Program-made: the position numbers and the translations under genes
In this document: in pieces, positions 1 through 5,441 of the stretch
How the letters are laid out: every line of letters begins with the position of its first letter
How positions within the stretch are numbered: the stretch's first letter is position 1
Source: Nitrososphaerota archaeon
GTDB taxonomy: Archaea > Thermoproteota > Nitrososphaeria > Nitrososphaerales > UBA183
Direction: 5' to 3'
DNA: 7,972 nucleotides
NCBI GenBank assembly: GCA_029785235.1
Contig: JAFMAA010000045.1
Location: 1-7,972 of the forward strand
The notes under the pieces: generated by a model
The model's input: the letters and a program-made list of their open reading frames with translations, nothing else
What the model was told of the DNA's origin: nothing
Databases searched by the model: none

Positions 1-95
1 CAGGACTTCGGGAGCTCGACGCCTTGACTGAAACGCCCGGGTTCAAACCGCTGGAGGACTACCCCGCAAGCGCCGCATACCTGGGTGATCGGCAT
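1..95 (-). CDS. Small zinc-ribbon protein, N-terminal part (runs off left edge)
   Basis: Reading the minus strand from ATG at 95-93 gives 31 open residues beginning MPITQVCGACGVVLQRFEPG and ending VELPKS at the window edge. The ATG directly follows the TAA (98-96) of the upstream minus-strand gene, so the two are probably cotranscribed and translationally coupled. Cys7 and Cys10 form a CxxC knuckle. The next codon begins TG, so it could be another cysteine. The last six residues align in frame with VEPPKTCPHC of the partial gene at the opposite edge of the window, which suggests the missing part carries a second CxxC, giving a treble-clef or ribbon fold of about 70 residues. The function is unknown; such proteins on archaeal elements are often nucleic-acid-binding, which is inference here. 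A plus-strand reading of the same bases (3-161) was judged a shadow. Confidence 0.6.
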   Translation of the reverse strand, partial: MPITQVCGACGVVLQRFEPGRFSQGVELPKS

Positions 96-317
96 TTAGA
101 AATTGAATTCGCGGTCCCACGGAGTCGGCTCCCCTTCGACATGGCTGACGATAAACGGTAGTTCGATTTCGCCGCCTTCGTAGATTGCGTCGGGGTCACG
201 CGGGCTCGCCCTCCGCCGTCGTGCCTTCATCTCGCTCGCCTCCAGCGGATTGCAGCTGACGGGCTTACCCCCCGGTAGCACAAGCCATGCCACGCCATGC
301 ATACAGGGCAAAGCCAA
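96..317 (-). CDS. Small Cys-containing protein of a phage/plasmid type
   Basis: This is a 73-residue protein from TTG at 317. The pattern PC-MHGVAW-LVLPGGKPVSCNP resembles a loose family of small proteins common on phages and plasmids, in which C-x2-CG-x3-W is followed by a hydrophobic strand, GK and P-[VC]-[DN]-P. A tail with GG..E....H........F, as here (EGGEIELPFIVSHVEG), is also usual. By that pattern Cys5 would be the second Cys of the CxxC, and the first is missing. Starting at ATG 302 would also remove Cys5, so the TTG at 317 was preferred even though no Shine-Dalgarno site is evident. A stop lies 12 codons upstream in frame (354-356), which limits other starts. The stop abuts the ATG of the next minus-strand gene. 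The family assignment is by memory of the pattern and the function is unknown. Confidence 0.6.
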   Translation of the reverse strand: MALPCMHGVAWLVLPGGKPVSCNPLEASEMKARRRRASPRDPDAIYEGGEIELPFIVSHVEGEPTPWDREFNF

Positions 318-409
318 ATCGCGTCTTGCGTAGGTTGCGCTGCTTGCCGGGGCTCAGGCGGCTTAGGACTAAGAATCATCTCTGCCTATTAGAACCGGTT
401 TTACAGGTT

Positions 410-700
410 GTGAAAAGCGGACATGATATTTCTAAGCCGGACGGGGACGGTTCTCTCGGGTTTCGCAACATCCTGAACCCCCTTGGGGTAAGTCGGTCGA
501 GCGTTGATTCTCTTCCGCCCGTTTGTGAAAAGTGCGGTCAGCCCTCGATTTGGCGGTCATTAGTCAAAAGGAGCACGAAATCAGGTGTCTATTGGTACCG
601 GTGCTGGAGGCATCATAACTCTGCCTTTCAGTCATGGGACCGCCGAAAGGCCCGGCCCCCCAGATACACCGAGCACCTGGTCAGGGCGACGTTCGACTAG
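410..700 (+). CDS. Zinc-finger protein of unknown function
   Basis: The reading frame is open from 287 (ATG), but its first 40 codons are Arg/Leu-rich and lie opposite the start of the minus-strand gene at 317, so they look like a shadow. The GTG at 410 is the preferred start and gives 96 residues. The second half is protein-like: PPVCEKCGQPSIWRS, then YWYRCWRHHNSAFQSW. It places Cys39-x2-Cys42 about 22 residues before Cys65-x2-His68, a probable zinc ribbon. The C-terminus is basic and aromatic (WDRRKARPPRYTEHL), which fits nucleic-acid binding. The stop TAG at 698-700 overlaps the TAG of the convergent winged-helix gene within the sequence CTAG, which supports both reading frames. A weak AT-rich stretch near 384-391 sits about 22 bases before the GTG. 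The start is uncertain and the function is unknown. Confidence 0.55.
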   Translation: MKSGHDISKPDGDGSLGFRNILNPLGVSRSSVDSLPPVCEKCGQPSIWRSLVKRSTKSGVYWYRCWRHHNSAFQSWDRRKARPPRYTEHLVRATFD

Positions 701-1320
701 TCCGCTTCTAAGGCGGCGACTATTACCCTATACCCCCCCAAGATCTGGGTTCGAAAATCGGGATACTCGCGAAGCGCCTTCGCTACCTTTGCTAGAAGGC
801 CAGGGTATAGGTCAGGGTGCCCGACAGCGCCTCCGGGGTCGCAACCGGCCATGAGGTCCCCCAACACGTCAGGACCGTCCTCCACATTCTCATAGAGGTT
901 TAAGATGAACAACCCCGTCGCCTTATTGTCTTCCACCTTGATCGTTTCCTCCACTAATTTCTTGAATTGTCGGAATCTCTGGGTCCGTGTGGACGTGTCC
1001 CTAATCCCTGCCAACTTCTCGGCGTACCATGCAATCCCTGAGGTCGTAAGCCAGTAACGTACCCGCTTCCCATTGATATCCCAACGACCAGCAAGCCCGG
1101 TTCCGTCGGGTCCATGTCGTGTGCAGAGGCTTTTGAGTGCTGCGAACGTCGGCGCATAGCTCTTTCGCAGCGCCTTGGATATGGGATAGATGAGTGAAGG
1201 GCCATGCTTCGCCAGATAAATCAAAATTTCTTCTTGAAGAGAACCGAGAGGTTCTTCGCTGACATAGCTCCAGACAGCAGGCATCCCCCTCACAAGCAAA
1301 CTATCTTGGTTCACGGCCAA
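697..1320 (-). CDS. Winged-helix DNA-binding regulator
   Basis: This is a 207-residue protein if read from TTG at 1320. Residues about 25-105 fit an archaeal winged helix: helix LQEEILIYLAKHG, a helix-turn-helix around YPISKALRKSYAPTFAALKSLCTRHG, then the wing LAGRWDINGKRVRYWLTTSGIAWYAEK. The remaining 100 residues are a mostly helical domain (RQFKKLVEETIK, NLYENVEDGPDVLGDLM, LYPGLLAKVAKALREY) that was not recognised; it may be for dimerisation or a ligand. GTG at 1314 is an attractive alternative start (205 residues), because the TATA-like element centred near 1341 is then 27 bases away, as for a leaderless archaeal mRNA; ATG 1283 is a third option. The gene is divergent from the replication operon. 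The palindrome at 1350-1366 between them is a candidate operator, so autoregulation and control of replication are plausible. Confidence 0.8.
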   Translation of the reverse strand: MAVNQDSLLVRGMPAVWSYVSEEPLGSLQEEILIYLAKHGPSLIYPISKALRKSYAPTFAALKSLCTRHGPDGTGLAGRWDINGKRVRYWLTTSGIAWYAEKLAGIRDTSTRTQRFRQFKKLVEETIKVEDNKATGLFILNLYENVEDGPDVLGDLMAGCDPGGAVGHPDLYPGLLAKVAKALREYPDFRTQILGGYRVIVAALEAD

Positions 1321-1336
1321 AGTATACTATACTGAG

Positions 1337-1345
1337 AATATATAG
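1337..1345. promoter_or_regulatory. Shared TATA element of the divergent promoters
   Basis: The 48-base gap between the divergent genes is strikingly AT-rich from 1321 to 1349, in a GC-rich window. AATATATAG, centred at 1341, reads as a TATA box on either strand. It lies 28 bases from the ATG at 1369 on the plus strand and 27 bases from GTG 1314 on the minus strand, close to the spacing expected for leaderless archaeal transcripts in both directions. A second AT-rich motif (AGTATACT, an 8-bp palindrome at 1321-1328) lies closer to the minus-strand gene and could also take part. Confidence 0.55.
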
Positions 1346-1349
1346 TTAT

Positions 1350-1366
1350 CCTTCTACGGTAGAAGG
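1350..1366. promoter_or_regulatory. Perfect 17-bp inverted repeat, candidate operator
   Basis: CCTTCTAC-G-GTAGAAGG is a perfect inverted repeat with 8-bp arms around a single central G. It sits between the TATA element and the ATG at 1369, where a bound dimer would block transcription of the plus-strand operon. The neighbouring minus-strand winged-helix protein is the obvious candidate ligand. That link is inferred from position only. Confidence 0.5.
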
Positions 1367-1368
1367 GC

Positions 1369-1569
1369 ATGAAAATCGAAACACGCGTCGTGCGCGTACT
1401 GACCTGTGAGAAGTGTGGATATTCATGGACACCAATGTATGAGCGCCCGAAAGTTTGCCCGAAGTGCAAAACTTACCTTGATTGGAAGGAGGCGGCTGAC
1501 CAGGCCGCCCCCACCGTCACCACGGACGCCCCGCCCGACTCTACCCAGGAGGAGTGTCCTGTTGTCTAA
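1369..1569 (+). CDS. Rubredoxin-like zinc-ribbon protein
   Basis: This is a 66-residue protein starting with ATG, the first gene of the plus-strand operon. Residues 10-35 read LTCEKCGYSWTPMYERPKVC followed by PKC, so two CxxC knuckles (Cys13/Cys16 and Cys30/Cys33) are 13 residues apart, typical of a small rubredoxin-type ribbon. A Thr/Pro/Asp-rich tail of about 25 residues, likely unstructured, follows. There is no Shine-Dalgarno site and a TATA-like box lies 28 bases upstream, so the mRNA may be leaderless. The 3' end overlaps the next gene by eight bases. Proteins like this are common in archaea and their elements, usually with undetermined roles such as DNA or protein binding. Confidence 0.8.
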   Translation: MKIETRVVRVLTCEKCGYSWTPMYERPKVCPKCKTYLDWKEAADQAAPTVTTDAPPDSTQEECPVV

Positions 1570-1744
1570 AACCGACAAGGTCAGAGTCTGCGCCGTGTGC
1601 GGACTTCGTGACGTCGTTGCGCCCGACAGATTCCTGCTCTTGCAGCTCCACCTCAGTTGTGCTGAAAGTCTTGCGGCGAATATCCCGCTGCCGGCGAGCC
1701 GGTGTCTCCGCCAGGCGATATCGCGAGGAGGGGCGCACGGATGA
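1562..1744 (+). CDS. Small CxxC protein, zinc-finger-like
   Basis: The preferred reading is 60 residues from TTG at 1562, preceded by a strong Shine-Dalgarno site AGGAGGAG (1547-1554) at seven bases spacing. The protein starts MSKTDKVRVCAVCGLRD and contains Cys10-x2-Cys13, a hydrophobic stretch (RFLLLQLHLSCAESL) with His and Cys (LHLSC) that could complete a metal site, then a basic tail. The TGA stop overlaps the next gene's ATG as ATGA. Frame-shifted alternatives from 1406 and 1554 give poorer proteins: the longer frame runs antisense-like through the first gene, and the 1554 frame is Ser/Arg-rich. The function is unknown. Tight coupling to the replication genes suggests an accessory or regulatory role. 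Confidence 0.65.
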   Translation: MSKTDKVRVCAVCGLRDVVAPDRFLLLQLHLSCAESLAANIPLPASRCLRQAISRGGAHG

Positions 1745-2148
1745 ATGAGCCGGAGTACTACGCTGGCGTTGCGCGGGTACAAATTATCGAAGACCCATCA
1801 GCGGTGACCGACGCGCTCGCGAACGGGTGGCAGATTCTTCGCATCCCCGATCAGAGTAATGTCATCATGGAGCCTTCCGGCAAGACGTACATCACGACGC
1901 GGCCGGTCTTCGTGCTAGGGCTGCACGCGGCGGAGGACCCCGGCGCAGGCGATGAAGGCGTCGAGGCGCGGCTGGAGGCTCTCCGTTGGGTACAGGCTCG
2001 CTCGGGCAGATGTGACTTTGCGAAGGACGCACCCGAGGACCTGATTGCTGCGGTGGACGCTAGAACCGGATTCAAGGGGAGTGCCCACCACTTCACCCGA
2101 GCAAAAGACGGAAGCACGCTCTTCCGGTTTGAGAGGGCGCAAAAATGA
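1741..2148 (+). CDS. Protein of unknown function in the replication operon
   Basis: This is a 135-residue protein. The start ATG 1741 was chosen over an upstream in-frame ATG (1702) because it overlaps the preceding stop as ATGA and has GAGGAGGGG (1725-1733) seven bases upstream. Two parts can be seen. Residues about 6-60 (VQIIEDPSAVTDALANGWQI through RPVFVLGL) look like an alpha/beta module: a helix ending in ANGW, then strands containing ILRI and FVLGL. The second part, residues about 75-133, has ALRWVQARSGRCDFAKDAPE and a helix DLIAAVDARTGF, ending in strands STLFRFER. No catalytic motif was recognised. Its place directly before the primase-polymerase, with another ATGA overlap, suggests it assists or controls replication. 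Confidence 0.75.
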   Translation: MNEPEYYAGVARVQIIEDPSAVTDALANGWQILRIPDQSNVIMEPSGKTYITTRPVFVLGLHAAEDPGAGDEGVEARLEALRWVQARSGRCDFAKDAPEDLIAAVDARTGFKGSAHHFTRAKDGSTLFRFERAQK

Positions 2149-2933
2149 CTTTGACGAAGGACGGGTATCTGCGGCTCTACCGGTCCCTTGGTCTTTCAAT
2201 CATCCCGATCAGGCCGCGCGACAAGCGCCCCTCCCTCGAAAGGTGGGAAGGGTTCCAGAATGAACGCCCTTCGGACGCGCAACTGGCGGACTGGTTTGCG
2301 GACGCTGCGCTGAACGTGGGTGTCGTCTGCGGCGAAGTATCGGGGGGTCTCATCGTCCTCGACTTTGATTCGGATGAAGGGTACGCCCAATATTGGGATG
2401 GACGGGACCCTTCTGAAAAGACATTCACCGTGCGGACCGGGCGCGGTTTCCAGGTGTGGATGAGAGACCCGCTGCTCGAGCGGGCGGTCACGAAGTTCGA
2501 CTACCGCCCTTTCATGGAGCTGGAGCTCCGGGCTAACGCACACTATGTAGTCGCGCCCCCTTCGGTCCATCCATCGGGTGCGGTCTACAGCGTGCTTGGC
2601 GTTCACGAGATCCTCGAGCGCCCTGGTCTTGTTTCTTCTGTCGAGAACCGCCTGCGCGAGCTCGGGTACCAGGGCGCAGTAAGGAAATGGCCCCGGTTGA
2701 GGGACCTCACTCAGGGCGTCCCCGCAGGCCGGCGAAACGCAGCGGCGTTTGTTTGGTCCCGGTATCTCCTCAATACCCTTCGCATGGAGCCTGCCGATGC
2801 TCTTCTCGCGCTTCAGATCTGGAACCAACGAAATACTCCCCCGTTGTATGACGACGAGCTCGAATCGGTACTGAAGTCCGCGCTGAAGTATCCGAAGCAA
2901 AAGCCGCTCACGCCGTTCAAGGAGGTGCTCTAG
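2145..2933 (+). CDS. Archaeo-eukaryotic primase-polymerase (Prim-Pol)
   Basis: This is a 262-residue protein resembling bifunctional DNA primase/polymerase domains of the AEP superfamily (as in pRN1 ORF904), which lay down and extend primers at plasmid or phage origins. Landmarks in order: RSLGLSIIPIRPRDKRPSLE (14-33); NVGVVCGEVSGGLIVLDFD, with the motif I metal-binding pair Asp73/Asp75; TFTVRTGRGFQVWM (93-106), motif II; ELELRANAHYVVAPPSVHPS (125-144), where Glu127 aligns with the third acidic residue and PPSVHPSG is a family signature. Residues 187-250 (VPAGRRNAAAFVWSRYLL to LESVLKSALKY) look like a primase C-terminal helical domain. The usual motif II His appears to be Gln103. The start ATG overlaps the upstream TGA. 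It is followed directly by the AAA+ gene; in pRN1 the two activities are fused in one chain, here they are split. Confidence 0.9.
   Translation: MTLTKDGYLRLYRSLGLSIIPIRPRDKRPSLERWEGFQNERPSDAQLADWFADAALNVGVVCGEVSGGLIVLDFDSDEGYAQYWDGRDPSEKTFTVRTGRGFQVWMRDPLLERAVTKFDYRPFMELELRANAHYVVAPPSVHPSGAVYSVLGVHEILERPGLVSSVENRLRELGYQGAVRKWPRLRDLTQGVPAGRRNAAAFVWSRYLLNTLRMEPADALLALQIWNQRNTPPLYDDELESVLKSALKYPKQKPLTPFKEVL
2919..2927 (+). promoter_or_regulatory. Strong ribosome-binding site fixing the GTG start at 2934
   Basis: AAGGAGGTG is an almost full-length Shine-Dalgarno sequence lying inside the last codons of the primase-polymerase gene. It is six bases before GTG 2934, which itself directly follows the TAG stop (2931-2933). 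It supports the unusual GTG start and coupled production of the two replication proteins. Confidence 0.8.
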
Positions 2934-4661
2934 GTGGAGAGGCAGGCGCAGCGAATCCCGATTTCAGGCGGTATCCTGACGCTGGAGAGCGGTGAGCATC
3001 TCTTCTATGAACCGCTGGGCTCGCATGAAGGGACCCCCCGATATCTCGTCTATACATGCGGGGGGAAACGGCTTATCGGTGAAGTGGAGACGGTCCGGGC
3101 GAAGGACATCCCGCCGGAGTACTACCTGAGGGGGGCAGGGTTCGAATTTCGCTTTGATGACGAGCCGGTCACGGAGCCGAACGAGATGCTTCAAAAAGTG
3201 CTCCACGTACCGGACATCTTCTCGGTGCAGGCGTGGGCCTCCGGCACTTACACCCTGCCGACAGACTCCGAGATGTGGAGCCTTGTCGTGAACTACTACA
3301 GGACCTTCGGCGACTATGAAGAGGAGTGGCATCCGATAATTCTTGCTCTCGCGACCTTCGAGACGGCCCTCCTCCCGTTGCTCGAAACTGTCTTCTATAC
3401 GACCATCGACGGAGATTATGGGGCGGGGAAGACGACGATCCTCGGGGCGATGGCCGAGGCGTCTTTCCATGGCCTGCTCGCCGACTCCCTCTCGCCCCCC
3501 TTCAGGGCGCGGTACGTCGGGCGCTACAACGCCCCCCTGTTTCAGGACGAAATCGACGCGACCGAAGGCGACGAAGGGCTTGGCCTTGCCCTGGCCAGGA
3601 CCGGCTACAGGCGTGGTGCTTTCTACGGTCGGTGGGACGGCGAGCGCAACCGCCCGGAGATAATCGAGCATTTCGGCCCCCTCAACTACACGCTGCATGA
3701 AGACCCTGAAGACCAGGCTTTTGTCAGCCGGAGCCTCGCTCGTGTGACGATCTCGAAGTCGAAGAACTTCCGTCTCCCGGTGGTCAACAATCTCAGGCGC
3801 AACGTCAGCGGACAGGTAGCAAACGCCCTCTTCTTTTGGCGCCTCGGAGCCATCGACAGAGCCATCCACCAGGGCTTTTCCCTGCGAAGAACGGAAGTCT
3901 CTCTTGCCGACTTCATGCGGAAGGACTTTTCGGCGGACACGAAGCGGCTGGAGCTCTATGAGCTTGCGACGAAGCATCTTACAGAAAAGGAACGCGCCCT
4001 CCTGAGGCATACGCAAGGAAGAGAGGGCGAGCTTGCCTATGTGGCCCTGCTCATTGAGCGCCTGCTCGGGGTCGACGTCGTCGATCAGCTCATCGAGGCG
4101 ATCAACGTGAGGATGGTGGAGGACCGCCTCCCTGTAGATGAAACGGAGACAAAATTTCTGGAACTCTTGAGAGCCCGCAAAGGTGGGGAGGAATTCGCCC
4201 TTCGCCCCCTGACCGCCGAGCTGGAAGAGTGGTGCAAAGACACGAACCGCAAGCCGCCGAAGACGGCCACTATAGGAGCATGGCTCCGCGACGCCGGGTT
4301 CCGCGTCGGGAAGACCAAGAAGCACAGAGGCGGCCAGATTTACCTGATCATTGACCAACGGGTCAAGGACACATTGGAGGGAAGAGGCGGCCAGGTGCCT
4401 CTTGATAAGGGGAGACTCCTCCAGGAGGAGCTTCCATCAGGACAATCAGGACAATCAGGACAATATTTGACAACGGGAGGGGGGGAGGACCAGGACAAGG
4501 GGGGTCCCCTGGAGGCGAAAAATCATCATGATTATCCTGATTATCCTGCTGACACCCTCCGGGAGGGCATATGCGAGCTTTGCGGCCAAACTGACGCCCT
4601 GACTAAAACAACCGACAATGTTCTCGTGTGCGGCAAGTGTCTGCAGGAGGGCGTTGCATGA
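2934..4661 (+). CDS. AAA+ replicative helicase-like ATPase with winged helix and zinc ribbon
   Basis: This is a 575-residue protein with GTG start. Residues 1-95 form an N-terminal domain of unclear fold. The ATPase core spans about 95-300: Walker A GDYGAGKTT (160-168, Lys166), Walker B PLFQDEID (201-208, Asp205/Glu206) and an Arg-bearing segment SRSLAR (265-270) that could supply an arginine finger. Residues about 404-475 form a winged helix (TKFLELLRAR, then TATIGAWLRDAGFRVGKTK and GGQIYLI), as in many plasmid and phage primase-helicases. A Ser/Gln/Asp-rich linker (about 480-540), coded by iterated DNA, leads to a C-terminal zinc ribbon with Cys547/Cys550 and Cys566/Cys569. The probable role is unwinding at the element's origin with the upstream Prim-Pol; helicase activity is inferred from domains and context. 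The 12-base direct repeat AGAGGCGGCCAG at 4326 and 4383 encodes two RGGQ motifs. The large antisense frame across it (2964-4358) is a shadow. Confidence 0.85.
   Translation: MERQAQRIPISGGILTLESGEHLFYEPLGSHEGTPRYLVYTCGGKRLIGEVETVRAKDIPPEYYLRGAGFEFRFDDEPVTEPNEMLQKVLHVPDIFSVQAWASGTYTLPTDSEMWSLVVNYYRTFGDYEEEWHPIILALATFETALLPLLETVFYTTIDGDYGAGKTTILGAMAEASFHGLLADSLSPPFRARYVGRYNAPLFQDEIDATEGDEGLGLALARTGYRRGAFYGRWDGERNRPEIIEHFGPLNYTLHEDPEDQAFVSRSLARVTISKSKNFRLPVVNNLRRNVSGQVANALFFWRLGAIDRAIHQGFSLRRTEVSLADFMRKDFSADTKRLELYELATKHLTEKERALLRHTQGREGELAYVALLIERLLGVDVVDQLIEAINVRMVEDRLPVDETETKFLELLRARKGGEEFALRPLTAELEEWCKDTNRKPPKTATIGAWLRDAGFRVGKTKKHRGGQIYLIIDQRVKDTLEGRGGQVPLDKGRLLQEELPSGQSGQSGQYLTTGGGEDQDKGGPLEAKNHHDYPDYPADTLREGICELCGQTDALTKTTDNVLVCGKCLQEGVA
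4416..4430. repeat. 15-bp inverted repeat in the helicase gene
   Basis: CTCCTCC-A-GGAGGAG is a perfect inverted repeat with 7-bp arms. It starts the repeat-rich linker-coding segment and lies just ahead of the CAGGACAAT repeats. In RNA it could form a six-pair stem with a three-base loop. It contains a Shine-Dalgarno-like GGAGGAG but no start codon at suitable spacing, so it is not called a ribosome-binding site. Confidence 0.5.
4438..4548. repeat. Iteron-like 9-bp direct repeats with inverted copies
   Basis: Three tandem copies of CAGGACAAT occupy 4438-4464 and an eight-base partial copy lies at 4491-4498. On the opposite strand two tandem copies of the one-base variant CAGGATAAT (written ATTATCCTG on the plus strand) occupy 4531-4548. 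GGGGTCCCC (4501-4509) lies between the two blocks. All of it is in frame in the helicase gene and encodes SGQSGQSGQ and DYPDYP. Nine-base units facing each other resemble replication-initiator or regulator binding arrays; equally, they may be slippage in a linker-coding stretch. Confidence 0.6.
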
Positions 4662-5344
4662 GCCAGGCCGCCGCATATACCAATGTGACATACATCGGGA
4701 ACGGCTGCCGGTGTGGGGCTCATAGGCTGCACCGCGTATATCAGTTCTTTTGGGCCAACCCCTCGGCCAGTCGAAAGGCGGCAGGTCAGGCATTGAAGCT
4801 GAGCCCTGGGAACGTCCGCGAGGCGCTTTGGGAGCTCCGGCGCCGGGACATGGCGCGAGTCTGCCCTGAGTGCTGGACCGGCCAGTTAATCGGGGGAGTC
4901 TGCCAGGGCTGCGGGTTCGAGCCCTGCGAGCCCGTACTTCCCTTCGATATCATGCGAGATTCCCAACATCCGACTAACAGCCTTCATCCGGGGAATATGC
5001 TCGGCTCGGTGACTGACTACAAAGAAGTGGCAAAGGCTTACGGTTTTTCAAATCAGGGATTCGTTCTGAAGCGAAAGATGGACAGACAGACAGAAATTCC
5101 ACTTCTCGACGCCGTACGGAGTGACGTTGCGAACGCACTAGACGGGGGCTCTAGGCCGGAGATCACCGAAGAGGCCGGGAGACTCTGCGTCAAAGAATGG
5201 AGGGAGTTTCAGGCGCGATACCCGAAGATGGCAACATCGAAGCTCGCTAGGCGGCAGCTCACGGAGAACGTCTTAAGCCGGTTGTGGTTGCTGCATCCGG
5301 AGCTAAATGTTAGGGTGTTAGCCCATGGACGAAGAGAAAGTTAA
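4658..5344 (+). CDS. Winged-helix and zinc-ribbon protein, possible TFB-like regulator
   Basis: This is a 228-residue protein. ATG 4658 was chosen over an upstream in-frame ATG (4628) because it overlaps the helicase stop as ATGA and follows CAGGAGGG (4644-4651) at six bases. Residues 17-19 (CRC) precede a winged-helix-like segment (about 26-68: VYQFFWANPSASRKAAGQAL, then SPGNVREALWELRRRDM). Next comes a zinc ribbon: Cys69-x2-Cys72 and Cys82-x2-Cys85 (VCPECWTGQLIGGVCQGCGF). The stretch DSQHPTNSLHPGNMLGSVTD (101-120) is reminiscent of the segment after the ribbon in archaeal TFB, with its conserved small and Gly-Ser residues. The rest (about 120-218) is helical and basic. It could be a transcription factor of the element or a helicase loader; the TFB link is weak pattern resemblance. 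The stop overlaps the recombinase stop (TTAA). Confidence 0.75.
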   Translation: MSQAAAYTNVTYIGNGCRCGAHRLHRVYQFFWANPSASRKAAGQALKLSPGNVREALWELRRRDMARVCPECWTGQLIGGVCQGCGFEPCEPVLPFDIMRDSQHPTNSLHPGNMLGSVTDYKEVAKAYGFSNQGFVLKRKMDRQTEIPLLDAVRSDVANALDGGSRPEITEEAGRLCVKEWREFQARYPKMATSKLARRQLTENVLSRLWLLHPELNVRVLAHGRRES

Positions 5345-5441
5345 GGCCCTGGTCGCAGCGATTGAGGCGGAGCTGTCTGAGGTACGCCGAGTTCTGACTT
5401 CAGCTCAGAAAGAAGCGCCTCAGCCTTCTCGACGCGACTAA
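5325..5441 (+). CDS. Possible 38-residue helical peptide
   Basis: From ATG 5325, inside the last codons of the preceding gene, a frame of 38 residues runs to TAA 5439-5441. It starts MDEEKVKALVAAIEAELSEV and ends in a Pro/Ser/Arg tail. Composition and heptad-like spacing suggest a single amphipathic or coiled-coil helix. AGGGTG at 5312-5317 could serve as a weak Shine-Dalgarno site, seven bases upstream. Against it, about 100 of its bases are antisense to the 3' end of the recombinase gene, whose own C-terminus also looks like a genuine coiled coil. It continues the tight overlapping pattern of the plus-strand operon, which is the main argument in favour. The function is unknown. Confidence 0.4.
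   Translation: MDEEKVKALVAAIEAELSEVRRVLTSAQKEAPQPSRRD

Noticed and set aside
3..161. Plus-strand open frame at the left edge that looks fairly protein-like.
   Set aside because: The minus-strand alternative has a CxxC pair, an exact stop-start junction at 98-93 and homology to the right-edge gene. The plus frame has no recognisable motif and overlaps the other minus-strand gene.
287..409. N-terminal extension of the 410-700 gene from ATG 287.
   Set aside because: The extension is Arg/Leu-rich, overlaps the start of the minus-strand gene at 317 and lies upstream of a plausible GTG start. The choice is still uncertain.
2964..4358. A 464-residue open frame on the minus strand.
   Set aside because: It is exactly antisense to the AAA+ gene, has no ribosome-binding site or family motif, and arises from GC-rich codon bias.
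4438..4548. CRISPR-like array of short repeats.
   Set aside because: Units are nine bases, tandem without spacers, in frame in a coding gene, and partly inverted. No cas gene is present.
4911..4927. T-arm-like sequence GCGGG-TTCGAGC-CCTGC, suggesting a tRNA or tRNA fragment as att site. Similar GGTTCRA motifs occur at 39-49 and 7461-7471.
   Set aside because: It encodes CGFEPC in the zinc ribbon of the 4658 gene, and no acceptor, D or anticodon arm lies around it. The others are likewise explained by coding of GFEP-like peptides or lack partner arms.
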